From Stenotrophomonas maltophilia (GTDB taxonomy: Bacteria > Pseudomonadota > Gammaproteobacteria > Xanthomonadales > Xanthomonadaceae): DNA of 64,000 bases. Below, piece by piece: positions 50,742 to 60,700 of the stretch. Position 1 is the first letter of the stretch; every line of letters starts with the position of its first letter. Location: positions 3,450,001-3,514,000 of the forward strand of contig NZ_CP015612.1 in the NCBI RefSeq assembly GCF_002138415.1. Direction: 5' to 3'. The notes beneath the pieces were generated by a model. The model searched no databases, was not told the origin of the DNA, and was given only the letters and a program-made list of their open reading frames with translations. The translations under genes and the position numbers were made by a program.

Positions 50742-52133
50742 ATGCTAGCAGACCCAACCCCCTCCCCGCTGGCCCGCCATTGGCGGCAGCGCGACCTGCA
50801 GGTGCTGTGGCACCCCTGCACGCAGATGCGCGAGCATCCGGATACCCTGCCGCTGGTGCCGATCGCCCGCGGCGAAGGTGCATGGCTGATCGACCACGAT
50901 GGCAACCGCTATCTGGATGCGGTCAGCAGCTGGTGGACCAATCTGTTCGGCCATGCCGAACCGCGCATCGGTGGCGCCATCGCCGCCCAGGCCACACAGC
51001 TGGAACAGGTGATGCTGGCCGGCTTCGGCCATGAGCCGGCCATCACCCTGGCTGAACGCCTGCTGGCACTGGCCCCGCGCCAGCCTGGCCGCGAACCGCT
51101 GGCCAAGGTGTTCTATGCCGACAACGGTTCGGCCGGCGTGGAAGTGGCCCTGAAGATGGCCTTCCAGTATTTCCAGAACCGTGGGGAACCGCGGCGCACG
51201 CGCTTCATCGCACTGGAGAACGGCTACCACGGCGAGACCCTGGGCGCGCTGGCGCTGGGTGACATCCCGCTGTATCGCCGTGTCTACGCGCCGCTGCTGG
51301 CCGAAGGGCTGTTCGCGCCCTCGCCCGACGCTTATCTGGCCGAGCCCGGCCAGAGTGCAGCGGATCGCGCGCGCCAGGCCGCCGATGGCCTGGCCACCCT
51401 GTTCGACCAGCACCCCGGTGAGATCTGCGCAGTCATCCTGGAGCCACGACTGCAGTGCGCCGGCGGCATGCGCATGCATGACCCGGTCTACCTGCAGCGC
51501 GTGCGCGAACTGTGTGATGCGCACGGCGCCTTCATGATCGCCGACGAGATCGCCACCGGCTTCGGCCGCACCGGCACCCTGTTCGCCTGCGAACAGGCCG
51601 GGGTGATGCCGGACCTGATGTGCCTCTCGAAAGGCCTGACCGGCGGCTTCCTGCCACTGGCCGCCGTACTGGCGACGCAGGCGCTGTACGACGCCTTCCT
51701 CGACGACTCGCGCGAGCGCGCGTTCCTGCACTCACACAGCTACACCGGCAATCCGCTGGCCTGCGCGGCCGCGCTGGCGACACTGGACATCTTCCGCGAC
51801 GACGATGTGATCGCCCGCAACCGCGGCATCGCTTCCGTGATGGGTGCGCTGGCGGCACCGTTCAACGACCATCCGCACGTGGCAGACGTGCGCCAGGCCG
51901 GCATGGTGGTGGCGTTCGAGCTGTCGCGCGACGGCAACAAGCGCACGCCGTTCGACCCGGCCATGCGGCTGGGCCTGCATGCCTACAAGGCCGCCTTGAA
52001 GCGCGGCGTGGTGCTGCGCCCGCTGGGCGACGTGCTGTACTGGATGCCACCCTACTGCGTGGACGACGAACAACTGGAGCTGCTGGCACACACCACGCTG
52101 GCAGCGATTGACGAGGCGATTGCATGCGCGTGA
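50742..52133 (+). CDS. bioA: Adenosylmethionine-8-amino-7-oxononanoate aminotransferase
   Basis: A 463-residue class III PLP aminotransferase for biotin synthesis, converting KAPA to DAPA with SAM as amino donor. LWHPCTQMREH and LDAVSSWWTNLFGHAEPRIGGAIAAQ are BioA signatures. The PLP lysine is in CLSKGLTGGFLPLAA, and HSHSYTGNPLACAAA is near the C-terminus. ATG 50742 was chosen. A TAGAAT (50704-50709) lies 32 bp upstream as a possible -10. It overlaps rsmE by 10 bp. No other bio gene is in the window. Confidence 0.94.
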   Translation: MLADPTPSPLARHWRQRDLQVLWHPCTQMREHPDTLPLVPIARGEGAWLIDHDGNRYLDAVSSWWTNLFGHAEPRIGGAIAAQATQLEQVMLAGFGHEPAITLAERLLALAPRQPGREPLAKVFYADNGSAGVEVALKMAFQYFQNRGEPRRTRFIALENGYHGETLGALALGDIPLYRRVYAPLLAEGLFAPSPDAYLAEPGQSAADRARQAADGLATLFDQHPGEICAVILEPRLQCAGGMRMHDPVYLQRVRELCDAHGAFMIADEIATGFGRTGTLFACEQAGVMPDLMCLSKGLTGGFLPLAAVLATQALYDAFLDDSRERAFLHSHSYTGNPLACAAALATLDIFRDDDVIARNRGIASVMGALAAPFNDHPHVADVRQAGMVVAFELSRDGNKRTPFDPAMRLGLHAYKAALKRGVVLRPLGDVLYWMPPYCVDDEQLELLAHTTLAAIDEAIACA

Positions 52134-52861
52134 CCCGCTGCCCCATCGACCTGGCGCTGCACAGCGGCCAGACCGTGACCCTGCCGGAAGAGACGGCCAA
52201 CCACCTGGTACGGGTGATGCGCCTGCGCGAAGGCGATACCTGCGTACTGTTCAACGGCGATGGCAACGACTACAGCGCGACGCTGACCGTGGCCGGCAAA
52301 CGCGAGGTGCAGGTCCGCATCGACGCCGTGCAGGCCATCGCCAATGAATCGCCGCTGGCGATCACCCTGCTGCAGGGCATTGCCCGTGGCGAGAAGATGG
52401 ACCTGATCCTGCAGAAGGCCACCGAACTGGGCGTGGCAGCGATCATTCCGGTCAATGCCGAGCGCACCGAGGTGAAGCTCGATGCAGCTCGGGCGGAGAA
52501 GCGTGTGGCGCACTGGAACAATGTGGTGACCTCGGCCTGCGGCCAGTCCGGGCGTGCGCGCATGCCGCAGGTGGGATCCCCGTTGTCGCTGGCGCAGGCG
52601 GCAGCGGCACTGCCGCCCGATACGCTGCGGCTGACCCTGGACCCGCTGGGCACACATCGCTTGTCGACGCTGGCGGCCGCTCCGGCAGGCGGCATCGTGA
52701 TCGCGATCGGCCCGGAAGGTGGCTGGTCGCCGCGCGACCGGGATCAGTTGGCGGCGGCAGGATTCCAGGGCCTGCAGCTGGGCCCGCGCATTCTGCGCAC
52801 GGAAACCGCCGGCCTGGCCGCGATTGCAGCACTGCAGGCACGGTTGGGGGATCTTGGTTAA
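52124..52861 (+). CDS. rsmE: 16S rRNA (uracil(1498)-N3)-methyltransferase
   Basis: A 245-residue SPOUT-class methyltransferase that makes m3U1498 in 16S rRNA. An N-terminal PUA-like domain (ETANHLVRVMRLREGDTCVLFNGDG) is followed by the SPOUT domain with QGIARGEKMDLILQKATELG, the SAM knot IAIGPEGGWSPRD and LGPRILRTETAGLAAI. It begins 10 bp inside bioA, so it is co-transcribed with it, a pairing without obvious functional link. Confidence 0.95.
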   Translation: MRVTRCPIDLALHSGQTVTLPEETANHLVRVMRLREGDTCVLFNGDGNDYSATLTVAGKREVQVRIDAVQAIANESPLAITLLQGIARGEKMDLILQKATELGVAAIIPVNAERTEVKLDAARAEKRVAHWNNVVTSACGQSGRARMPQVGSPLSLAQAAAALPPDTLRLTLDPLGTHRLSTLAAAPAGGIVIAIGPEGGWSPRDRDQLAAAGFQGLQLGPRILRTETAGLAAIAALQARLGDLG

Positions 52862-52873
52862 GGCTGGTTCGTG

Positions 52874-52937
52874 GTAGTGCCGGCCGCTGGCCGGCATCCA
52901 CGGGATCATGAGGTTGCCGGCCAGCGGCCGGCACTAC
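52874..52937. repeat. SMAG dimer between rsmE and cheW
   Basis: GTAG-TGCCGGCCGCTGGCCGGCA and an inverted copy ending CCGGCACTAC, spaced about 18 bp, nearly the same sequence as the dimer at 11088-11153. Confidence 0.78.
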
Positions 52938-52959
52938 CGGAAACCCGACCGGCGGATTA

Positions 52960-53424
52960 TCAGGCCACCAGCGAATCCAGCGCGGCTTCCAGCGCGTCCA
53001 GGTTCGGCAGCAGCGCGCTCTGCTCGCCCAGCAGCACACGCATGTGCACGATGTCCGGCAGGGTTTCTTCCGAGGCGTCTGCCAGCAGGCCGTCGCGCGG
53101 CACCGAAATCAGCTGCGGGAAGTTCTGCGTCAGCAGCGCGTAGTACGGACGCTGCGCGTTGCCGCTGAGGGCCTTCAGCACCACCACCTTGTTATGACCG
53201 CCCACGGCTTCCTCGCCCAGCCCGGAAAGGCGCGCGAACGACACCAGCGGCACCTGCCAGCCATGCCAGCCGATCTCGCCGACCAGCCAGCGCGGCGCAT
53301 CGGAGACTGGCTGCACCGGCACGCGTGACATCATTTCGGCCACGGTGGCATTGGGCAGCAGCACGCGCGCGTTGCCGGCCTGGATCAGGACGCCGCGGAT
53401 TTCGTCATTGCTGGCATAGCTCAT
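52960..53424 (-). CDS. CheW-like chemosensory adaptor of the Pil-Chp system (ChpC-like)
   Basis: A 154-residue CheW-domain protein linking the receptor PilJ and the kinase ChpA. The domain is visible in IRGVLIQAGNARVLLPNATVAEMM, WLVGEIGWHGWQVPLVSFARLSG and VVVLKALSGNAQRPYYALLTQNFPQLI. Its position after chpB corresponds to chpC of Pseudomonas. The first codons overlap the chpB end by 4 bp, so it is the last gene of the cluster. Identity as ChpC is by position. Confidence 0.86.
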   Translation of the reverse strand: MSYASNDEIRGVLIQAGNARVLLPNATVAEMMSRVPVQPVSDAPRWLVGEIGWHGWQVPLVSFARLSGLGEEAVGGHNKVVVLKALSGNAQRPYYALLTQNFPQLISVPRDGLLADASEETLPDIVHMRVLLGEQSALLPNLDALEAALDSLVA

Positions 53425-54758
53425 GGTGCCTCTCCGTTGTCGTCCTGCTCACCCCAGCGCGCGGCAATCGCCTGCGCCAGTTCCTGCGGTTCACCGGCCA
53501 CCATGCCGGCCGCAACCACCGCAGTGGCTGCAGCCGGGTCGTAGCAGCCCTCGCCCACCTGCCCGGCCACCCATGCACCGGCGGCGGCCAGATCCAGCGC
53601 CGGACCGACGTGGGCCAGGTCGGCGCCGCTGAGCAGCACCAGCGCGGTGTGTTCTGCCGGCAACCCGGCGATGGCGATGCCGTTGGCGTCGCTGAGGAAA
53701 TGCAGGCCGTCGGGCGCCGTACGTACGCCGATATCATCGGCCAGCACATGTACCTCGCCCGGGATGGCGCGCTGACCGGCTTCGGCCAGCTGCACCGGCA
53801 ATGGTGAGACGCGTGCCATCTGCTTGACCAGGTTGCCGTAGCGACCGCCATCCAGGCGCATGTGCACCAGCACCGGCACGCTCAACGACGCGGGCAGTGC
53901 GCCGAGCAGGCGACGCAATGCATCCGGGCCCCCGATGCCGGCCAGCACCAACAGCGATGCGGCACGTGCACCGGCCGGAGCAGCGGCATCCAGATCGACC
54001 AGGCTCAAATGATCGGTATCGAAGGAGGGCTGCGGCGCGGCGACCGTCGCCACCACCTCCGCCGGTGCCGGCGCTTCGATCGATTCCTCGACCAGCGACC
54101 AGGCGGTGTGATCGAAGGAGATCGGCGGTGCCGCAGGCGCCGCCGGTTCGGCCAGCGCTTGCGGCGGCGAAGGCAGATCCAGTGGTTCAGGCACGACCGG
54201 CTGCAACGCCGCCAGTGCCTGTTCCAGCGCGATCGGTTCGTGCAGCTGCGAAGGCGGGGAGTACAGGCTGTCAGCAGGGACCTCGCCGGCCCAGCTCAAT
54301 GCCTGGTCCAGGTGCGGCTGCAGCGCTTCTTCCTGTGGCGCCGGCAGCGGTGCCGGGTGGCCCGGCTCCAGCTGCAGGCTGGGTTCTTCTTCGGCCCCCG
54401 GCGGCAACACCTGCTGGTGGCCATGCAGCTTGGCGGCCAGATGACGGCCCCAGCGCTGAGCCTCCCAGCCATCACGACGTGCGGCCAGCTCGGCCTCGTC
54501 GAAGACCAGGGTCAGGCCCGGTGCGGACAGCACCGCTTCCAGGCGCTCCAGCGCATCTTCGATGGCGGCCTCCAGCGCGATCACCACGAACTGCGGGCGC
54601 GCCTCCTGCAGGACCCGTGCCTCCAGCGTGTTGGGATCGTCTTCCAGCACCAGCTGCACATCAGCGTGCGACAGCGCCTCGCGCAGGCGCTCACGCGCCG
54701 CGCCGGGGCGGGCCAGCAGGGCAACAGCCGGAGCCACTTGGGTTTCACTCACGGACAC
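53421..54758 (-). CDS. chpB: Pil-Chp CheB-like methylesterase (ChpB), catalytic Ser apparently missing
   Basis: A 445-residue protein in the place of chpB. Residues about 10-110 look like a degenerate receiver: LARPGAARERLREAL and RPQFVVIALEAAIEDALERLEAVL, without the phospho-Asp at the end of strand 3. A long Pro/Ala/Glu-rich linker (about 120-270) follows, then a CheB methylesterase-like domain. There the GASTGG-type nucleophile turn reads LAGIGG, putting Gly at the Ser position. The His is kept in VLVHMRLDGG, while the GMGxDG Asp turn is replaced by LLSGADLAH. The domain may have lost catalysis and act as an adaptor. It overlaps chpA by 14 bp. Confidence 0.82.
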   Translation of the reverse strand: MSVSETQVAPAVALLARPGAARERLREALSHADVQLVLEDDPNTLEARVLQEARPQFVVIALEAAIEDALERLEAVLSAPGLTLVFDEAELAARRDGWEAQRWGRHLAAKLHGHQQVLPPGAEEEPSLQLEPGHPAPLPAPQEEALQPHLDQALSWAGEVPADSLYSPPSQLHEPIALEQALAALQPVVPEPLDLPSPPQALAEPAAPAAPPISFDHTAWSLVEESIEAPAPAEVVATVAAPQPSFDTDHLSLVDLDAAAPAGARAASLLVLAGIGGPDALRRLLGALPASLSVPVLVHMRLDGGRYGNLVKQMARVSPLPVQLAEAGQRAIPGEVHVLADDIGVRTAPDGLHFLSDANGIAIAGLPAEHTALVLLSGADLAHVGPALDLAAAGAWVAGQVGEGCYDPAAATAVVAAGMVAGEPQELAQAIAARWGEQDDNGEAP

Positions 54759-57700
54759 GGGCGATCCCCAGCAGGTCGTACACGTTACGCATCAGGTCCA
54801 GTTCCTGGTACGGCTTGCCCAGGTAACGCTGGACGCCGATCTCGAAGGCGCGCTGGCGGTGCTTGTCGCCGCTGCGCGAGGTGATCATCACGATCGGCAC
54901 ATCCTTGTAGCGCGGGTCGGCACGCATCGCGGTGGCCAGCTCGTAGCCATCCATGCGCGGCATCTCGATATCCAGCAGCATCAGGTCGGGCACACGCTCT
55001 TCCAGGCGTTCCAGCGCTTCCACGCCATCGCGGGCGACGCTGACCTCGAAGTTGTGGCGTTCGAGGATGCGGCCGGTGACCTTGCGCATGGTCAGCGAGT
55101 CGTCGACCACCATCACCAGCGGCACCTGGCGCTCCTGGCGCGGCGCGTTGGCCAGTACCGGCAGCGTCGGGTTGGCGAGGAAGCGGCGCACCAGCGGCGC
55201 CACGTCCAGGATCACCACCACGCGACCATCGCCGGTGATGGTGGCGCCGTAGATGCCCGGCACCGATGCGATCTGCAGGCCGACCGGCTTGACCACGATT
55301 TCGCGATTGCCCAGCACCTGGTCGATCGCCACGGCGGCACGCAGGTCACCGGCGCGAACCAGCAGCAGCGGTACCTGGTCCTGGCCATCGGCGCGGGCCG
55401 GGGCCTGGCCGACCAGACTGCCGAGGTCGTACAGCGGATAGTCTTCGCCACTGTAGCGGTAGCTGCTGTCGGCGGCCTCGAAGCGCTCGCGCGACAGGCG
55501 GCCGATACCACTGACCGAAGCGACGGGCACTGCGAAGGTGGTTTCGCCGATCTGCACGAACACTGCCTGGGTGACGGCCAGCGTCTGCGGCAGGCGCAGG
55601 GTGAAGCGCACACCCTGGCCACGCACCGACTGGATGTCGACCGAGCCACCAAGCTGGCGTACTTCGTTGCGTACCACGTCCATGCCCACGCCGCGGCCGG
55701 CCAGCTGGCTGACCTGGTCGGCGGTAGTGAAGCCGGAAGCGAAGATCAGGTTGTCCAGCTCCTGCTCGTTCGGTTGTGCGTCGGCGGCCAGCAGGCCCCG
55801 GTCGATGGCGCGGCGGCGGATCGCTTCGCGATCCAGGCCAGCGCCGTCATCGGCCACTTCCAGCACGATTTCCGAGCCTTCGCGGTGCAGGCGGATGGCG
55901 ATCTCGCCTTCTTCCGGCTTGCCGGCGGCGCGGCGCTGTTGCGGCGCTTCCAGGCCATGGGCGACGGAGTTGCGCAGCATGTGTTCCAGCGGCGCGACCA
56001 TGCGGTCGAGGACGTTGCGGTCCAGTTCGCCGTGGGTACCGTCCAGGGTCAGGTGGACCTGCTTGCCGGTATCCATGCCGGACTGGCGGACCACGCGGCG
56101 CAGGCGCGGCACCAGGCCATCGAACGGCACCATGCGCGCACGCATCAGGCCATCCTGCAGCTCGGAGCTGACGCGCGACTGCTGCTGCAGCAGCGAATCG
56201 TACTGTCGCGACAGATCGTCCAGCACACCCTGCAGGCCACCCAGGTCGGCCGCCGACTCGTTCAGCGCACGGCTGAGCTGCTGCAGGGTGGAGAAGCGGT
56301 CCAGTTCCAGCGGGTCGAACTTCTGGTCGGCCTGGTCCTGTTCGCGCTGGTAGCGCGCGACGATCTGTGCCTCGGTTTCCAGGTCGAGGCGGCGCAGCTG
56401 GTCACGCAGACGCGCATTGGTGCGCTCCAGTTCGCCCATGGCGCCACGGAAGGCACCGAGCTGCTGTTCAAGCCGCGAGCGGTAGATCGCCACTTCACCG
56501 GCATGGTTGACCAGGCGGTCGAGCAGGTCGGCGCGCACGCGCACCTGCTCCTGCTGCGGACGCGCCAGCGGATCTTCATCGACCACGCCTTCTGCCGGCA
56601 GCGGTGCTGACAACGGCGCATCGAGCAGTGCCGGAGCCGGGCTGGCGACCGATGCCGCGGCGGTTTCTGCGACGCTCGCCACGTTGGCTGCCGCCGCCGC
56701 AGCGATATCGGTGGTGGTACGCACTTCGAACGCGTCGACCAGGTCCTGCGCCGGTTCCACCACGCGATGATCACCGGTGCGGGTCAGCAGCTGGTGCAGG
56801 CGATCGAAGCCACGCTCCAGCAGCTGCACATCGCGGCGCTCGATCTCGGTGCGGCCGGCGGCGACGGCTTCCAGCAGCGATTCGATGCTGTGGCCGAGAT
56901 CGCCGATGGCGTTGATGCCGGCCATGCGTGCGCCACCCTTCAGGGTGTGCAGATCACGCTGCAGGCCGGCCAGCACCTCGCGGTCCTGCGGCGCATCGCG
57001 CAGTTCGCTGATCAGACCGTCGCAGTGGTCGAGCAGGTCCTTGCCTTCCTCGACGAAGATGTCGACCAGCTCGCGGTCATACACGCTGAAGTCGAGTGCA
57101 TCGATGCCATCCGCGTTTTCTTCCAGAGCGGCGGCTTCATCGTGGGCCGGCGCATTGACTGCAACGACTGCGACTTCGGGCTGGACAGGTTCGGCATCGT
57201 CATGGACCGTGCCCTGACCCGGTGCTTCTTCGAGTTCGAAGAAGCGCACCGGCTCTTCGGAGGCCCGCAGTGCTTTGGCAGCGATCTCTTCATTCACCGT
57301 CGCCGGGGACGGCTGATCGGCGCTCTCTCCTTCGCCGACCGCCGCCTCCCCGCCGACGTCCGCATCCTCGGCAAAGGCTTCCGCCTCGCCCGGCGCGAGT
57401 TCGCTGGCCTGGAGGCCGAGCACGAGCCATTGCCCGGTGTCGTCCAGGGTCTGCTCTTCGTCGATCACGTGCAGGCCGGCCTCGAGCGCGGTTGCCAGCG
57501 TGACCGGTTCTGCAAAACCCGGCGCAGCCATTTCATCCTGCAGGCTCGACAGCTCGCTGTCGAGTGGCAGTGCAGCAGCGTCGCCGAAGGCGTTGTCGTC
57601 GGCCCCATCCAGATCGGAGGGCTGCAGCGTATTCAGGTCGATCGCGTCAATTCTTGCAGGCGCAGGCAGCTCGTCCGCGTCGCGGTCATCGACCGGCAGC

Positions 57701-60700
57701 GCGCTGGCGTCGAGGTACGGCGACAGGTCGTCTGCGGCAGTCAGATCGGCTTCTGCGACCGGCGTCAGTGCAGCCTCCGCCTCGGCCGGCGCAACAACCG
57801 GCTCACTTTCAATCGGCTGGATCGATTCAATCGATCCGATATCCACGGCGGCGGCTTCGCCCTCGCCCGGCACCGACGGCCATCCGGCATCGAAGTACCG
57901 CGACAGATCATCGCTGCTGGTCAGTTCACCGACTTCCAGGCCCGCATCGATCACGTCCGTGATTTCCAGCGCCTGCGCGCCGGCTGCAATCGGTTCCAGC
58001 ACCGGCTCGGCAGGCTCGATCCCAGACTCAGTCGGCTCGAACGCGGCGGTATCCGGCGTGTCGACAGCGGCATCGAACTCCGGATCGGCCTCCAACGCCA
58101 GATCATCGTCCTCGTCCTCGTCCTCCAGCCCGACCATCGGCCAGCGCGCTTCCGGCAATTCGCCGGCCAGCGCCTGCAGGCGCTGCACCAGCGCGCCCTG
58201 CGGAGCGATCCGCGGCTGCTCGGCCTGCAGCGCTTCCATGGTCGCGGTGATCGCCTGTGCGGTCGCATCCAACGCGGCAACGCCCTCGTCGCCAGGCACC
58301 ACGTCGGCGGCCAGTGCGCGCTTGATGTAGGACTCGGCACCGCCGGTGACCGCCGTGATTTCCGGCACTTCGGTCATCGCGAAGGCGCCGTTCATGGTGT
58401 GCACCGCGCGCAGCAGCGCGTCGCTGACCGGCTGCGGTGCCTGCTGTACCGAGCGCAACCAGTCCTGCAGCGTCGCCTGGTGGACTTCGACCTCGGCCTC
58501 GAGGATCTCGCGCAGCACGCTGTCGATGTTGGCTGGTGTGCCCACGGCCTCGGGCACCGGCTCGGCTTCGTCCTGCACCGACGCGATGGCTTCGGCCGCC
58601 AGGATGCGGCTGATCTCGTCCTCGCCTACGGCCTCGGCCTCGGCCACCGGTGCCACAGGCGTGGCCGCTACCGGCAGCGGCACGTAATAGGTTTCCTCAC
58701 CGGCGCCGACACGGTCGGCGATGGCCTGCATCGCCTGCAGGTCCACGCTGACGCGCTGGCCGTGGCGCAGCGCGGCGTTCAGCTGCGGCAGCGCAGCGTG
58801 CGCGTTGTCGACCATGGCCAGCACAGCCGGCGAGGCCGGACGGCTGCCGTCCAGCACACGGTTGAGCATGCCCTCGATCTTCCACGCGAACTCACCCAGG
58901 GTGCGGGCACCGACCAGGCGGCCACTGCCCTTGAGGGTGTGGAAGATGCGGCGGATCGGACGCAGCCGGTCCATGTTGTCCGGCTGCATGCGCCATGCCG
59001 GCAGCAAGCTGCCGAGATTGGCCAGTTCGTCATCGAACTCCTCCAGGAACACCTCACGGATGTCCTCGTCGATGTTCTCCGCGTCATCATCGAAGCCCGC
59101 TTCGAAGCCCGCCTCGGCATCCACCGTGACTGGCGCTTCGGCCACGGTGGGCGCGGCCGTTGCCTGCGGATTGAAGTCCGCAGCGGCCGCACTCAGCTCG
59201 GCGAAGAACTGCGCGTCGGCTTCGCTGAAATCGATCGGCGCGATGGTGTCGATGTCGATCACCGACACCGCAGGCGCATCCGCCACAGGCGTCGGCGCGT
59301 CGGCACCGGGTGCCGGCGCGTCAATCGGTGCATCCGCAGGAGCGGCGCCCATTTCGGCGGCAACAGGATTTTCGCCCTCCATCGTTGGCGCGCCGGCATC
59401 GGCGATCTCCAGCGACGGGCGCAGCGGGGCATCGTCGTCCAGCGACAGCGTCTCCATCGCATGCAGCGACAGCACATCGTCGGCGTTGTCCAGCGCGTCG
59501 GCGTCGAAGCGGAACACCACGTCGTCACCCGCAGGAGCAGCCTCGTGCTCGGCGGCCACCGGATCGAACACCGGTGCGGCATACGCATCGGCGTCGATGC
59601 TTGTCGTCGCAACTGCGCCTTCGTCGGCGTCCAGCGCGACTTCATCCGCCAGTGCCGGCGGCGTTGCCTCCGACAGCGTCCAGTGTGTTGCAGCGCCCTG
59701 CCCCGCGTCGGCCTGTTCGAAACTGACCGGATCGAAGCTGGCAAAGGTCGGGCTGCGCTCGTCGTCGGCAGGCGCGAGCGGATCGGCCTCCGGATGGAAC
59801 GGCGCAAGATCCCACTGCGGCACCTCGGGCGCAGGTGCGCTCGAAGCCGCAAACACCAGCGGTGCATCTGCGTCGTCATGCAGCGACAGCGGTGCGGATG
59901 CAACGGTCCCCAGCGCACCAAACATCAGGCTGTTGTCCACAACGTCCGGTGCAGGCGTGGCCGGTGGCGGGTCGAAGGTAAAGTCCGGCAGCGGCACTGG
60001 CACCGTGCCGGCGGCGGGCGCGGCCGGCTGCACCGGAATCTCGATGGGCTCCGGCTGTACCGGCTCGGTCTGCAGCGCGATCGGCTCGCGGTCCACCAGC
60101 AGCGATGCGAACGGAATCGGCGCGGCGGCAACAGGCTCCACCGCATTGCGGTCCGGCAACGGCCAATAGCGCAGCGCTTCAAGGCTGCTGCGGGTGATGT
60201 CGAGGATGTCCTCGCGGCCCGGGCGGCGGTCGCGCAGAGCCTCGAGGTAGTACTCCAGGCTGGCCATGGCATCGGCCAGGGTGTCCAGCTGGCGGCCACT
60301 GGGCACGCGCTGGCGACCGATCAGCTCGGCTTCGATGTACTGCTGCACACCGCGCAGGTAATCGGCGGCGGTGTTCAGGTCGAGCATGCGCAGCGCACCG
60401 GACACATCGCCCAGCAGGCGCGGCACGTCCTGCAGCTCGGCATGGTTCCAGCTGGTTTCGATGAAGGCGACGAAATGCTCGCGGGCGGCGGCGAAGTTGG
60501 CGATGGCCTCATGTGCCAGCACCTCCACCGTGCGCCGGTTCTCGACCGCGCTCGGGTCATCTTCGCCACTACCGCCGGCGCCCAGATGGGCGACCTGATC
60601 GTCCAGCGACGCGTCCACGTAGAGCAATGCACCGGCGATATCCAGCAGCAGATTCTCGTCGATCTGCTGGCGGCCTTCGACCACGCCACGCAGCGCATCG

